This document shows positions 24,014-31,864 of a DNA stretch of 56,040 nucleotides, one piece after another; positions within the stretch are counted from its first letter, which is position 1; every line of letters begins with the position of its first letter. Source of the DNA: CAZWLD01 sp964634685 (GTDB lineage: Bacteria > Bacillota_I > Bacilli_A > Acholeplasmatales > JAEDCM01); NCBI GenBank assembly GCA_964634685.1, contig CAZWLD010000012.1:1-56040 (forward strand), read 5' to 3'. The notes beneath the pieces were generated by a model. The model saw only the letters and a program-made list of their open reading frames with translations, was not told the DNA's origin and made no database searches. The position numbers and the translations under genes were made by a program.

Positions 24014-24552
24014 TGTATTGGAACCCAGTGAAGACATCCTGCAAATGGCTGGGACGCAACCAAAAAAGAACTAATGTGGGATACTGCATGAAATTCAAGA
24101 CCTTTATGGTATCCGGAATTAAAATACCGCTTTGGTTGCTGGTGCAATAAGCTCTTCGATGTAAACGACCACCCGAATAGGCACGACAAGAGGCTCTGCA
24201 GCAATGCATCCCGCGAGATGATATTAGCCTGAGAAACTAATATCTACGCTCTCAAAAGAAGTGTGTGGCTTGATGGTGAGTAATCACCTATAACTATTTT
24301 GGTGGGTGCGAGTAGGAGAATGCCAAAATTTACAATAAAAGTGAAGAAAATGCTGAAGCTCTCTGAAAGTTAGAGGATAATCTAGTTCCTCTTGTTGTTC
24401 GGTCTAACCCATTCCAGAAGTAATCGGGTCGCTCCCTTTTGCTCAGCCTGGCGTGAACATGCGTGAAAAACAAATTAGAGTAATTATTGTATGACGAAGG
24501 TCGGCAATACATTTTTTATTAATTACCACTCTTTTTAAAAAGAGTTTTTTTT
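24014..24552 (+). ncRNA. Large structured noncoding RNA, candidate ROOL-like class
   Basis: About 500 nt without a credible ORF, with a promoter in front and an intrinsic terminator behind. The ends pair: TGTATTG (24014-24020) with CAATACA (24505-24511). Inside I find nested or neighbouring helices:
- CCCAG/CTGGG (24024-24053)
- GCAACCAAA/TTTGGTTGC (24056-24064 with 24131-24139)
- GGATAC/GTATCC (24079-24114)
- TGCA-GCAA-TGCA (24197-24208)
- ATATTAG/CTAATAT (24221-24243)
- GGTGA-GTAA-TCACC (24275-24288)
- ATTTTGG/CCAAAAT (24296-24329)
- AGAGGA/TCCTCT (24372-24392)
- ACCC/GGGT (24407-24429)
Two hairpins have GNRA loops. Size, host group, closing stem and a nearby tRNA fit ROOL RNA, but I cannot confirm the class. 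RNase P, tmRNA, SRP and group II introns do not fit. Confidence 0.7.
24528..24552 (+). terminator. Terminator of the large structured RNA
   Basis: ACTCTTTTT / AAAAAGAGT followed by T8. Upstream AGAGTAATTA (24477-24486) could instead pair with TAATTAC and CTCT (24520-24532), which would disrupt the terminator. Confidence 0.8.
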
Positions 24553-24619
24553 ATTTCAAGTACCTTAAAAGAAACAACATTAGCCATATTCTTCAGGATA
24601 GGAATAAAAGCCAATTAGA

Positions 24620-24730
24620 AATTAGGATTTATAAACAAAGCAAATCCTAGATTTCGTTCATCGTTCCCAAATGCGAAAAGGGAAGCTCGCCAAAGCTTCC
24701 CTTTTCTTTACCTAAATTACGTCCATCGAC
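24620..24730 (-). ncRNA. Possible small RNA with two hairpins and an internal direct repeat
   Basis: Downstream of a strong minus-strand promoter. The transcript would contain a 13-bp perfect stem GAAAAGGGAAGCT/AGCTTCCCTTTTC (24675-24706) and a second stem TAGGATTT/AAATCCTA (24623-24649) that extends with GAAAT/ATTTC after a bulged C. An 18-nt direct repeat, CGATGRACGWAATYTAGG (15 of 18 identical), precedes each hairpin. The final T tract is weak (CTAATTGGCTTTTATT). It has no ORF. Function and class unknown. Confidence 0.4.
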
Positions 24731-24736
24731 ATCTAT

Positions 24737-24765
24737 ATTATATGTTATACATATATAATTTTCAA
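24737..24765 (-). promoter_or_regulatory. Promoter for the possible small RNA
   Basis: Minus strand TTGAAA, 17 nt, TATAAT. Confidence 0.65.
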
Positions 24766-24805
24766 TAATTTCAAATAAAAATTGAAAGAACTTCTAATTG
24801 ATAAC

Positions 24806-24946
24806 TTATAATTGAATTTTTACTTTCCAATATCCTCTAGTCACATCTATTTGCTCAATAATTTTTTTAATCAAGCTAAAAATTCTTTGAACAAATCGAA
24901 GACCTTTACTTATTGTCTTTGATTGATAAAAATTCAATCTTCTCAT
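24806..24946 (-). CDS. Possible 46-residue basic amphipathic peptide
   Basis: An open frame starts MRRLNFYQSK, continues LRFVQRIFSLIKKIIEQI (an amphipathic, basic helix) and ends KVKIQL. There is no clear RBS. A TATAAT at 24959-24964 with a fair -35 (ATGACG) would put the transcript start only a few bases before the ATG, making it nearly leaderless. It could equally be a remnant of a larger gene. I see no family match. Confidence 0.25.
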   Translation of the reverse strand: MRRLNFYQSKTISKGLRFVQRIFSLIKKIIEQIDVTRGYWKVKIQL

Positions 24947-24993
24947 TAAAAATAATCAATTATACTGTACTTTTAAAAAGTCGTCATCTTTCA

Positions 24994-25014
24994 TAAAAAA
25001 AGGTTTGAAAACCT
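24994..25014 (-). terminator. Second terminator downstream of tRNA-Ser
   Basis: AGGTTT / AAACCT stem with a two-base loop followed on the minus strand by T6-7. The loop is short, so this is tentative. Confidence 0.4.
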
Positions 25015-25050
25015 CCTTAAAATCTAATTTTTAGCTCAACTATACCCAAT

Positions 25051-25078
25051 AAAATAAAAACGGCTAAATTAAGCCGTT
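25051..25078 (-). terminator. Terminator of tRNA-Ser
   Basis: AACGGCT / AGCCGTT (25059-25065 with 25072-25078), then TTTATTTT on the minus strand, 12 bp after the tRNA. Confidence 0.8.
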
Positions 25079-25089
25079 AATATTCTTAT

Positions 25090-25180
25090 TGGCGGAGTAA
25101 AAGGGATTCGAACCCTTGCACCAGTTTCCCAGCCTATACCCTTAGCAGGGGCACCTCTTCAGCCTCTTGAGTATTACTCC
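25090..25180 (-). tRNA. tRNA-Ser (anticodon GCT)
   Basis: The minus strand folds as a class II tRNA of 91 nt. The acceptor stem is GGAGTAA with TTACTCC, the anticodon loop CTGCTAA holds GCT, there is a long variable arm, and the T arm carries GGTTCGAATCC. The CCA end is encoded after discriminator G. It reads AGC and AGT serine codons. Confidence 0.95.
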
Positions 25181-25189
25181 AGCCCTTAT

Positions 25190-25218
25190 ATGATATAATA
25201 TTTTTCAAATAAAGTCAA
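25190..25218 (-). promoter_or_regulatory. tRNA-Ser promoter
   Basis: Minus strand TTGACT, 17 nt, TATCAT, about 10 nt before the mature 5' end. Confidence 0.7.
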
Positions 25219-25230
25219 GAGCAAATCAAA

Positions 25231-25255
25231 AAAATAAAAAGGCCGGAAACCGACC
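25231..25255 (-). terminator. Terminator of the 154-residue membrane protein gene
   Basis: GGTCGG-TTT-CCGGCC (one G-U pair), then a T-rich tract on the minus strand. Confidence 0.75.
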
Positions 25256-25261
25256 ATTTTT

Positions 25262-25726
25262 TTAATATTTCTTCTTTTTACCAGTAGGGAAAATGATAAT
25301 TACAATTGCTCCTACAAGGAAACCAAACCAAATCCACTCACTAGGCTTATTAACCTTAATACCCTCTACATCAGCTAGAGAATTTAATTTTGCTAAATGA
25401 TTATCTTTTCCACTTTCATCAACATCTTTATCTAAAAGCATTACATAAAATCCCGAATCAACACCTGCATTAATAATATTCTTTGAGACATTAACATCAA
25501 TAGCACAATAGTACTTATTCATGAATGGAATTTTCCAATAAGAAATTGAATTAACGTCAGGATCATTAGCTAAACCTAATGCATAATCGAGCGCAAAATC
25601 ATTGTAAGTTTTATATTTGGTATCCATAACCTTTATTCCATTATCGGTTGAAAGACCAACTTTATAATAAAAACATCCAGCAAATAATACAACCACAACT
25701 AATAATAATTTTACTAAATACTTCAT
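25262..25726 (-). CDS. Small envelope protein, unknown function
   Basis: 154 residues: an N-terminal signal-like helix ending LFAGC (a possible but imperfect lipobox), an extracellular middle domain of about 100 residues (YNDFALDYALGLANDPDVNS), and a C-terminal membrane helix followed by GKKKKY. The middle loosely resembles TPM-type domains, but the match is weak. AGGAGGAG precedes the ATG. It has its own terminator and appears monocistronic. Confidence 0.65.
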   Translation of the reverse strand: MKYLVKLLLVVVVLFAGCFYYKVGLSTDNGIKVMDTKYKTYNDFALDYALGLANDPDVNSISYWKIPFMNKYYCAIDVNVSKNIINAGVDSGFYVMLLDKDVDESGKDNHLAKLNSLADVEGIKVNKPSEWIWFGFLVGAIVIIIFPTGKKKKY

Positions 25727-25824
25727 TATTATCTCCTCCTTAATTAGATAATATCACAATTAATCAAAAATGATGTATAAAAATTGTGAAAATGAAAATA
25801 AAACCATTTACATAATCATATCAT

Positions 25825-28002
25825 TTATTCTTTAATCATTGTTAATGCGACCTTTTGTTTAACCAAATCGACAGATAAAACCCATACCTTAACAACATCA
25901 CCAACGCTTAAAACATCCTTTGGATGCTTAATGTATTGTTTCGATATTTTGGAAATATGAACTAAACCATCATTCTTTAAACCACAGTCCACAAAAACAC
26001 CAAAATCAACAACATTGCGGACAACACCCTCGAGCTCCATTCCTGGCTTTAAATCCTCAATGTGAACAGCCCCGCTACGAAGCAATGGCTTATCAAGCTC
26101 ATCACGAGGATCGCGCTGTGGAGCCGCAAAGCTATCCAAAATATCATCTAAGGTATATTTATCAGTTCCCGTTTTTTCAAGGAGCTCTTCTTTATTAACA
26201 TTTTTTAAAGCCTCCTTGATTTCTAAAGAACCAAGTTTCATACCCTTTAATCCTAAAATATCAATTAATTTTCGCGCAACATCATAGCTTTCTGGGTGAA
26301 TTGATGTCGAATCAAGAACATCGTCGCCCTCAGGAATTCTTAAAAAGCCAATGGCCTGTTCGTAGGTTTTTGCTCCCATCTTCGGAACCTTTTTAAGCTC
26401 ATTTCGATTTTTAAAATTTCCATTCTCCTCGCGGTATTTAACAATGTTTTGAGCAACACTCTTATTAACGCCAGAAACGTATCCTAAAAGCGATTTTGAA
26501 GCGGTATTAACGTTGACACCAACCTTATTAACAACCTCCGTTACAACGAAATCTAAGGAATCAGATAATTTTGATTCGGTTACATCATGCTGATACTGAC
26601 CAACACCAATAGCTTCGGGATCAATTTTAACTAATTCGCTTAATGGATCCTGAAGACGTCTAGCAATGCTGACCGCACTACGCTCCTCAACATGATAATC
26701 CGGGAATTCCTCTCTCGCTAATTCGGAAGCCGAATAAACCGAAGCTCCGGCTTCACTGACAATGGCATAGAAAACCTTATCATCAATCTCCTTCAAAATT
26801 TTAGCTATGAATTCCTCAGTTTCCCGGGAAGCTGTTCCATTTCCAATGGCGATTAGGCCAACATTATATTTCTTGATGAGCATTTTGATTTTTTTCTCAG
26901 AATCTAATACTCTCTTATCATCAACAACCTCATTAACATTCTTTTGATGAGGGAAAATGACATCCTTTGTTAAAACCTTTCCAGTTTCATCAACAACCGC
27001 TAATTTACATCCAGTACGATAAGCTGGGTCTACTCCTAAAACAACATGTCCCTTCATTGGTGGCTGTAATAAAAGATTTTTTAAATTCATTGAGAAAATC
27101 TCAATCGCATTATCCTCCGCAACATTCGTTAGTTCTGCTCTTATCTCGCGTTCAATACTTGGATAAATCAAACGCTTGAGGCTATCGGCAATCGCCAAGG
27201 ATACCTCATCACTAACAAAGGAATTTGGCTTCTTGTTATAACGGCGCTCCATATACTTAATAATGTATTCAGTATCGGTTTCAATGCTAACGCTGATAAC
27301 ATCAGAAGCTTCAGCGCGGTTAAACGCTAAAATACGGTGAGGCTTAATATGACGAACTGGTTCCTCATAATCATAATACATTTCATAAACTAATTTTTCA
27401 TCAACAGCATTTTTCTTTTTCTTGGTCACAATTTTACCATAGGTACGTACATTATCTCGCGTCCAGGTTCTTAAATCGGCATCATCGCTGATATTCTCGG
27501 CAATGATATAGCGAGCTCCTTGCAATGCATCCTCCATTGTCTTAACATTCTCATTGATAAAAGGGGCACATAATTCTTCCTTTGAACCCTTCATCGGAAA
27601 TTCCATAATCGCTTTAGCTAACGGCTCAAGGCCTAATTTAATGGCCTCTGTGGCCTTTGTTTTCTTCTTTTCCTTAAATGGACGATACAAATCCTCAATT
27701 TCAACTAATTTAATCGACTGATTGATTTTTTCCTCGAGCTCCGGTGTAAGCATTCCCTTTTCATCAATTAGTCGTAAAACATCCTTTTTCCTTTTTTCTA
27801 AAGCGACACCATATTGATAATTCTTTTCAATTTCGCGGATTTGTTCCTCATCGAGACCACCCGTAACCTCTTTTCTATAACGAGCAATAAAAGGAACAGT
27901 CGCTCCACCATCAAGTAATGCTAAAACATCAGTAACCTGCTTTGATTTAATGTTCAAATCGCTAGCAACTTTATCAATTAATTCTTCATTAATGTATTCC
28001 AT
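25825..28002 (-). CDS. tex: Tex-family RNA-binding transcription accessory protein
   Basis: About 725 residues with the full Tex order: an N-terminal helical region (PFIARYRKEVTGGLDEEQ), a YqgF/RNase H-like domain (VVLGVDPAYRTGCKLAVVD), a helix-hairpin-helix (KVPKMGAKTYEQAIGFLRI), and a C-terminal S1 domain (GVVRNVVDFGVFVDCG). Tex binds nucleic acid and affects transcription and translation broadly; its exact role is still unsettled. ATG 28002 has GGGAGG 7 nt upstream and is preferred to a longer start that would run into the next gene. Confidence 0.95.
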   Translation of the reverse strand: MEYINEELIDKVASDLNIKSKQVTDVLALLDGGATVPFIARYRKEVTGGLDEEQIREIEKNYQYGVALEKRKKDVLRLIDEKGMLTPELEEKINQSIKLVEIEDLYRPFKEKKKTKATEAIKLGLEPLAKAIMEFPMKGSKEELCAPFINENVKTMEDALQGARYIIAENISDDADLRTWTRDNVRTYGKIVTKKKKNAVDEKLVYEMYYDYEEPVRHIKPHRILAFNRAEASDVISVSIETDTEYIIKYMERRYNKKPNSFVSDEVSLAIADSLKRLIYPSIEREIRAELTNVAEDNAIEIFSMNLKNLLLQPPMKGHVVLGVDPAYRTGCKLAVVDETGKVLTKDVIFPHQKNVNEVVDDKRVLDSEKKIKMLIKKYNVGLIAIGNGTASRETEEFIAKILKEIDDKVFYAIVSEAGASVYSASELAREEFPDYHVEERSAVSIARRLQDPLSELVKIDPEAIGVGQYQHDVTESKLSDSLDFVVTEVVNKVGVNVNTASKSLLGYVSGVNKSVAQNIVKYREENGNFKNRNELKKVPKMGAKTYEQAIGFLRIPEGDDVLDSTSIHPESYDVARKLIDILGLKGMKLGSLEIKEALKNVNKEELLEKTGTDKYTLDDILDSFAAPQRDPRDELDKPLLRSGAVHIEDLKPGMELEGVVRNVVDFGVFVDCGLKNDGLVHISKISKQYIKHPKDVLSVGDVVKVWVLSVDLVKQKVALTMIKE

Positions 28003-28052
28003 AATGTCCTCCCAAAAGTTTTTATAAAAAAAGCGAGGTAATTCTCGCTTAA

Positions 28053-28742
28053 TTAGAAAGTCCAACCTTCAAATTTCTTGATTTTTTCTTTGATGTCACG
28101 TTCAATTTCCTCAACGCCACTGTAATATACCGTAACGTTGTATTTAGCTTCAGCCGCAACACCCTCAACCTTGATTAAAGCAGGCCCAACAATCGTGATT
28201 GCTCTTAATCCATCATTGTCAGTTTTACCATTTGTAAACATTCCTGTATAATTGTAGTTTGCCGCAATTGTTGCGCCCTCATAGCTTGCATATTTTTCTT
28301 CTGATAAATCCGCAACATATACTTGAACACCATTAGCGATTGCCTTATCTAATACATCCTTAACCTCTTTTAAGAAGGCATCATATCCAACATTTTCAAT
28401 CCAAACACTTGAGCATCCATAATCCTCAGCTTTTTTTGTTGAATCAAAAACAAATAAATAATAATCATCCTTAACATCAATTACTTCTTCAGTTGTTGTA
28501 TTTTCTTCTGTTGTGGTAGTCTCTGTTGGATCATGATAAACGTAATCCTTTAAAAAGTAGCTGTAAGGAAGCTTGTCATAATCATCAAACATTGTTATAC
28601 GATCATTATCCTTCTTATCCTTATCTAAACAAGCTTTAATAATGAAGGCTCCACCAACAATTAATCCAATAACGGCAACGCCAATTACCGACCATAGAAT
28701 CCAATTAATCTTCTTTTCAGCTTCTAAAGCTTTCTTTGCCAT
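28053..28742 (-). CDS. Membrane-anchored protein with thioredoxin-like fold hints
   Basis: 229 residues: a short cytoplasmic start, one membrane helix (about 14-36), a Thr/Glu linker (TETTTTEENTTTEE), then a domain opening YYLFVFDSTKKAEDYGCSSV. The pattern of a beta strand, a single Cys and then helix/strand pairs resembles a thioredoxin fold without CxxC, so redox activity is doubtful. It lies 50 bp upstream of tex and may share its transcript. AAAGGAG precedes the ATG. Confidence 0.6.
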   Translation of the reverse strand: MAKKALEAEKKINWILWSVIGVAVIGLIVGGAFIIKACLDKDKKDNDRITMFDDYDKLPYSYFLKDYVYHDPTETTTTEENTTTEEVIDVKDDYYLFVFDSTKKAEDYGCSSVWIENVGYDAFLKEVKDVLDKAIANGVQVYVADLSEEKYASYEGATIAANYNYTGMFTNGKTDNDGLRAITIVGPALIKVEGVAAEAKYNVTVYYSGVEEIERDIKEKIKKFEGWTF

Positions 28743-28873
28743 ATCTATTTCTCCTTTAATTTATATTATTCGCACAATTTATTTTATCATATTTTAAATA
28801 AATTAGAAAGTAAAAAATAAAGTGAATTATCACATTTTTTTATTTCTTGATTTTTATAATCTACACAAAAACC

Positions 28874-28898
28874 AAAAAAAGGCCAAACAGCGACCTTT
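28874..28898 (-). terminator. Terminator of the LolA/GerS-like lipoprotein gene
   Basis: AAGGTC / GGCCTT stem (one G-U pair) followed by T7 on the minus strand, next to the stop codon at 28899. Confidence 0.75.
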
Positions 28899-29861
28899 TT
28901 AGCTCAAGGAATTAGCAATGCTAATCATCTCTTCATTTGTTAAATCGGAAGAAATAATCGAATATTCCATTCCTAAATCATACCAGTTTAATGATAAATC
29001 AGTCTTAGCCGCAAAGCCTTGATTAATTTCAATAAGCTCATTATAAATACGATTTGAAGAAACAATGCTACTTTCCTTAGCATAGGATTGAACAATCATA
29101 TAATCCTTTTCACCAGAATAATAATAGACACATTTTTCATCAAATTCTTCAGTTTTACTCAATGTGCATCCTTCCACAACATATAAAGGTTCGCGGTATT
29201 CTAAGCTAGCATTCGTTTCGCCCTCACCAATTAATAGCCTTGCCGAAGAACTTACCTTTTCTAAATTAAAATCATCGCCCGATAATTTTGCCTTTTGATC
29301 GATAGCATTATATTTACAATCAATTTGAACATTCATTCCATCATCATAAACAATAACCTCTTCAATCATTAAAGTTTTAGCATTTAAAAAAACCTTTTGA
29401 ATTTTTAAGGCATTGTTATATTTAGAATTAACCTTACTGGTTATAATAAACTTATCCTTCTTTTCAACGCTATTTTGCTCGTCGTTTAAAACCTCACGAT
29501 ATACCGACAAGGGTAAATAGGCATGATAGGAATTGGTCGGCCAATCGCTTTGAAATTTAAAGCTTTTATTTAAGGCTGGTGTTAAAACATAAACGCCATC
29601 ACTATTCTTTAATAAAACCTGAAGAGTATTATTCTCATTATTTTTTAAAGACACCTTATAATTACCATTTAAATACGAAACACCTATATCATGCTTAACA
29701 TTACTTCCGCCCTTAAGCGCAGTCATCGCAATCGTTGCCGTGTAGGAATTCATATTTTCTAATTTTTTACCCCATTCCTTAATGCAATTATCGGTCTTGA
29801 GCATCGTTCCACAGCCACTAAGGGTAAACATAAACAAAAAGCATATTAAAATTTTTTTCAT
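28899..29861 (-). CDS. Lipoprotein, LolA/GerS-like fold
   Basis: 320 residues. A signal ending in lipobox LSGCG predicts a lipid-anchored extracellular protein. The order of short strands (NMNSYTATIAMT, VSYLNGNYKVSLKN, DGVYVLTPALNKSFKFQS, then a KIQKVFLNAKTLMIEEVIVYD section) matches the LolA-like superfamily that includes YdcC and GerS. Such proteins handle lipids or peptidoglycan-processing partners. A sporulation role cannot be claimed from this alone. It is monocistronic, divergent from the DUF378 gene. Confidence 0.7.
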   Translation of the reverse strand: MKKILICFLFMFTLSGCGTMLKTDNCIKEWGKKLENMNSYTATIAMTALKGGSNVKHDIGVSYLNGNYKVSLKNNENNTLQVLLKNSDGVYVLTPALNKSFKFQSDWPTNSYHAYLPLSVYREVLNDEQNSVEKKDKFIITSKVNSKYNNALKIQKVFLNAKTLMIEEVIVYDDGMNVQIDCKYNAIDQKAKLSGDDFNLEKVSSSARLLIGEGETNASLEYREPLYVVEGCTLSKTEEFDEKCVYYYSGEKDYMIVQSYAKESSIVSSNRIYNELIEINQGFAAKTDLSLNWYDLGMEYSIISSDLTNEEMISIANSLS

Positions 29862-29970
29862 TATTCTTTTTCACCTCATTATTATTTCTAAAACATTTTA
29901 TGCTAAAAAAAATTAAACTATGCATATCTTAGAAATTTTTAGAAATAATAAAAACAAAGGAGGAATAAAT

Positions 29971-30171
29971 TTGAGTATATTTCAAAAAATTGTTTTAGTT
30001 ATCACCATAATTGGAGCCATCAATTGGGGCTTAATTGGACTATTCTCATTTGATCTTGTGGCCTTTTTATTTGGTGACATGACGATATTAACCAGAACAA
30101 TTTATTCCCTAGTAGGATTAGCTGGAATCATCAATATTGCTCTCTTATTCTTAAAAAATAGAGACTATTAA
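29971..30171 (+). CDS. DUF378 small membrane protein
   Basis: 66 residues with two membrane helices and the DUF378 core INWGLIGLFSFDLVAFLFG. The start is TTG at 29971, because AAAGGAGG lies 8 nt upstream; an in-frame ATG further upstream would place the RBS inside the coding sequence. Function unknown. It is a single gene ending at a terminator. Confidence 0.85.
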   Translation: MSIFQKIVLVITIIGAINWGLIGLFSFDLVAFLFGDMTILTRTIYSLVGLAGIINIALLFLKNRDY

Positions 30172-30214
30172 GAAATAAAAGAGTTGTAAAAAAATATTTT
30201 CAGTAATAAAATTT

Positions 30215-30240
30215 AGGAGCCAAAAGCTCCTTTTTATTTT
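30215..30240 (+). terminator. Terminator of the DUF378 gene
   Basis: AGGAGC-CAAAA-GCTCCT followed by TTTTATTTTT. Confidence 0.85.
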
Positions 30241-30263
30241 TATGAAAATTAAGACACATTTAT

Positions 30264-30292
30264 TTGCAAAAATAACTTTTTAATTGTATAAT
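30264..30292 (+). promoter_or_regulatory. Promoter of the first tandem lipoprotein gene
   Basis: TTGCAA, 17 nt, TATAAT, 45 nt before the ATG. The second copy keeps only part of this region (AATTGTAT). Confidence 0.7.
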
Positions 30293-30296
30293 TAAT

Positions 30297-30360
30297 TTAT
30301 AAATTTCAATAAACATAGAAAGGTGGTTGTAAACTAATGAAAAGGAAATTATTTGTGATA
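30297..30360 (+). repeat. Leader and signal-peptide repeat, copy 1
   Basis: The stretch from TTATAAATTTCAATAAACAT through the RBS (AAAGGTGG) and the first codons recurs exactly 595 bp downstream, at 30892-30955. It marks a tandem gene duplication. Confidence 0.9.
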
Positions 30361-30810
30361 TTTCTTTCAATGGTTTTTGTGTTTTCATTATTTGGTTGTG
30401 GGGGAACAAAAGGAGGAAGAAATGATTGTATTAATCCTTCAGATTTTAAGGAAAATATTGAAGAAAATGTTATATATACATTTAAAAAGGGAGATAGAAC
30501 TTATTATTATAAGAATGTCGAAAGAGAAAACGGACAAATTAAATTTAATCAAAATAGTGCCTTTTGGACTTTAAATGAATTTGTAACAAATTTAAGTTCA
30601 TATGGTGGACAATTAAGCTCCTATACCTTTTCAACAGATCCCTTAGACCAGTTTAAAAAAGAAAATAGTTGTACAAAATATAGTGATGAAAATATCTATC
30701 AATATCGTATTATGGATTACTATTATAAAACAAATGGTTATTCTTATTCTTTAGAAAATACAGGTGGTACCGTTGTTTTAGTAGAGATGATTAAAGTTAC
30801 TCATTGTTAA
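30337..30810 (+). CDS. Small lipoprotein, tandem copy 1
   Basis: 157 residues with signal MKRKLFVIFLSMVFVFSLF and lipobox FGCG, then a polar domain (NVIYTFKKGDRTYYYKNVER, FNQNSAFW). It is nearly identical to its neighbour up to about residue 75 and then diverges, although both end with SYSLENTxxTVVLVE. No known family is recognised. It is probably an outer-face protein of unknown role. AAAGGTGG precedes the ATG. Confidence 0.75.
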   Translation: MKRKLFVIFLSMVFVFSLFGCGGTKGGRNDCINPSDFKENIEENVIYTFKKGDRTYYYKNVERENGQIKFNQNSAFWTLNEFVTNLSSYGGQLSSYTFSTDPLDQFKKENSCTKYSDENIYQYRIMDYYYKTNGYSYSLENTGGTVVLVEMIKVTHC

Positions 30811-30891
30811 TCGACACTTTAATTAATGATAAATTATCAAATTATTGCGAATTGTAAAATACTCATTTATTCATAATCATAAGAATTGTAT

Positions 30892-30955
30892 TTATAAATT
30901 TCAATAAACATAGAAAGGTGGTTGTAAACTAATGAAAAGGAAATTATTTGTGATA
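30892..30955 (+). repeat. Leader and signal-peptide repeat, copy 2
   Basis: Second copy of the block at 30297-30360, offset 595 bp, again placed before a lipoprotein gene. Confidence 0.9.
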
Positions 30956-31408
30956 GTTCTTTCAATGGTTTTTGTGTTTTCATTATTTGGTTGTGGGGGA
31001 TCAAAAGGATATCATTATGATTATATTAAGCCTTCAGACTTTAGAGAAAATATTGAAGAAAATGTTATATATACATTTAAAAAGGGAAATAGAACTTATT
31101 ATTATAAGAATGTCGAAAGAGAAGACGGACAAATTAAATTCAATCAAAATAGTGCCTTTTGGATTTTAAATGGTTCTGTAATGGTTGTTCATTTGTTTGG
31201 CGAGAAGTTAAATGGATATACTTTTTCAATAGATCCATTAAATCAATTTAAAAGTGAATTTCAATGGAGAGCAGGCAAAGAAGATGAACCATATCAGTAT
31301 ATATATGATCCTAAGAATATCTATTCCAAAATGAATGGAAATTCTTATTCTTTAGAAAATACTAGTGATACCGTTGTTTTAGTAGAGCATATTGATATTG
31401 GTTATTAA
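30932..31408 (+). CDS. Small lipoprotein, tandem copy 2
   Basis: 158 residues, a paralogue of the preceding gene with signal peptide and lipobox FGCG. The middle has changed most (residues about 80-135 carry different sequence, with DPLNQFK kept), while the N-terminal 75 residues are almost unchanged. That pattern suggests a recent duplication followed by diversification or recombination in the middle. Function unknown. Confidence 0.75.
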   Translation: MKRKLFVIVLSMVFVFSLFGCGGSKGYHYDYIKPSDFRENIEENVIYTFKKGNRTYYYKNVEREDGQIKFNQNSAFWILNGSVMVVHLFGEKLNGYTFSIDPLNQFKSEFQWRAGKEDEPYQYIYDPKNIYSKMNGNSYSLENTSDTVVLVEHIDIGY

Positions 31409-31516
31409 TAAAATGATTTCTATTTAAACACCCTATTTAGTTAAATCTTAATTTCATCAAAAAAAAATATTATTCACAAATCATATCAAAAAGAGAACTT
31501 TTTCCTGATAATATAT

Positions 31517-31864
31517 CTAGGTCAAAGTCCTCTTATTTTTTTCGCAAATAACATAGGCAATACTATATTCCTCCTCATGTGATAAGGAAATAAATATTTG
31601 ATCATCATAAGGTCCTACAACATATGGGGCACCTGATTCATCATTTAAAACACTAATTAATCTAAAATCCACAAGCTTATTTGTTGCCTTAAAAAGAGCC
31701 TCCTTCGCCGCAAAGCGAGCACCTAAATAGCATCTTTTCGTTTTTTCATTTGTTATCAAAGAATAACGCTTTTTTTCATCATCGCTCAAAACACGATTTG
31801 CAAATTCATCTAGATTTTTGATGCGACGATGATCCATAATATCAACACCAATCCCCTTAATCAT
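31517..31864 (-). CDS. acpS: Holo-[acyl-carrier-protein] synthase
   Basis: 115 residues with GIGVDIMDHRRI at the start and ARFAAKEALFKA, the two AcpS signatures (Mg-binding Asp and Glu). It moves 4'-phosphopantetheine from CoA to acyl carrier protein. Its start overlaps the whiA stop by 8 bp with GGAGGC upstream. It is the last gene of the hprK-whiA run. Confidence 0.95.
   Translation of the reverse strand: MIKGIGVDIMDHRRIKNLDEFANRVLSDDEKKRYSLITNEKTKRCYLGARFAAKEALFKATNKLVDFRLISVLNDESGAPYVVGPYDDQIFISLSHEEEYSIAYVICEKNKRTLT

Noticed and set aside
24000..24512. Three minus-strand ORFs of 60-74 codons in the structured RNA region
   Set aside because: They overlap each other in different frames, lack ribosome sites, have rare-residue composition, and coincide with a strongly paired RNA with its own promoter and terminator on the other strand.
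24014..24552. RNase P RNA, tmRNA, SRP RNA or a group II intron
   Set aside because: I find no GAGGAAAGUCC-type P4 sequence, no tRNA-like ends with a tag ORF, no SRP domain IV loop, and no GUGYG start or domain V hairpin.
22822..24552. A prophage or integrative element
   Set aside because: There is no integrase, structural gene, att-like tRNA duplication or composition shift; the tRNA-Ser is intact with no repeated 3' end nearby.
24675..24706. Simple intrinsic terminator for the large RNA
   Set aside because: The RNA already has a clear terminator at 24528-24552, and this hairpin lacks a strong T tract on either strand.
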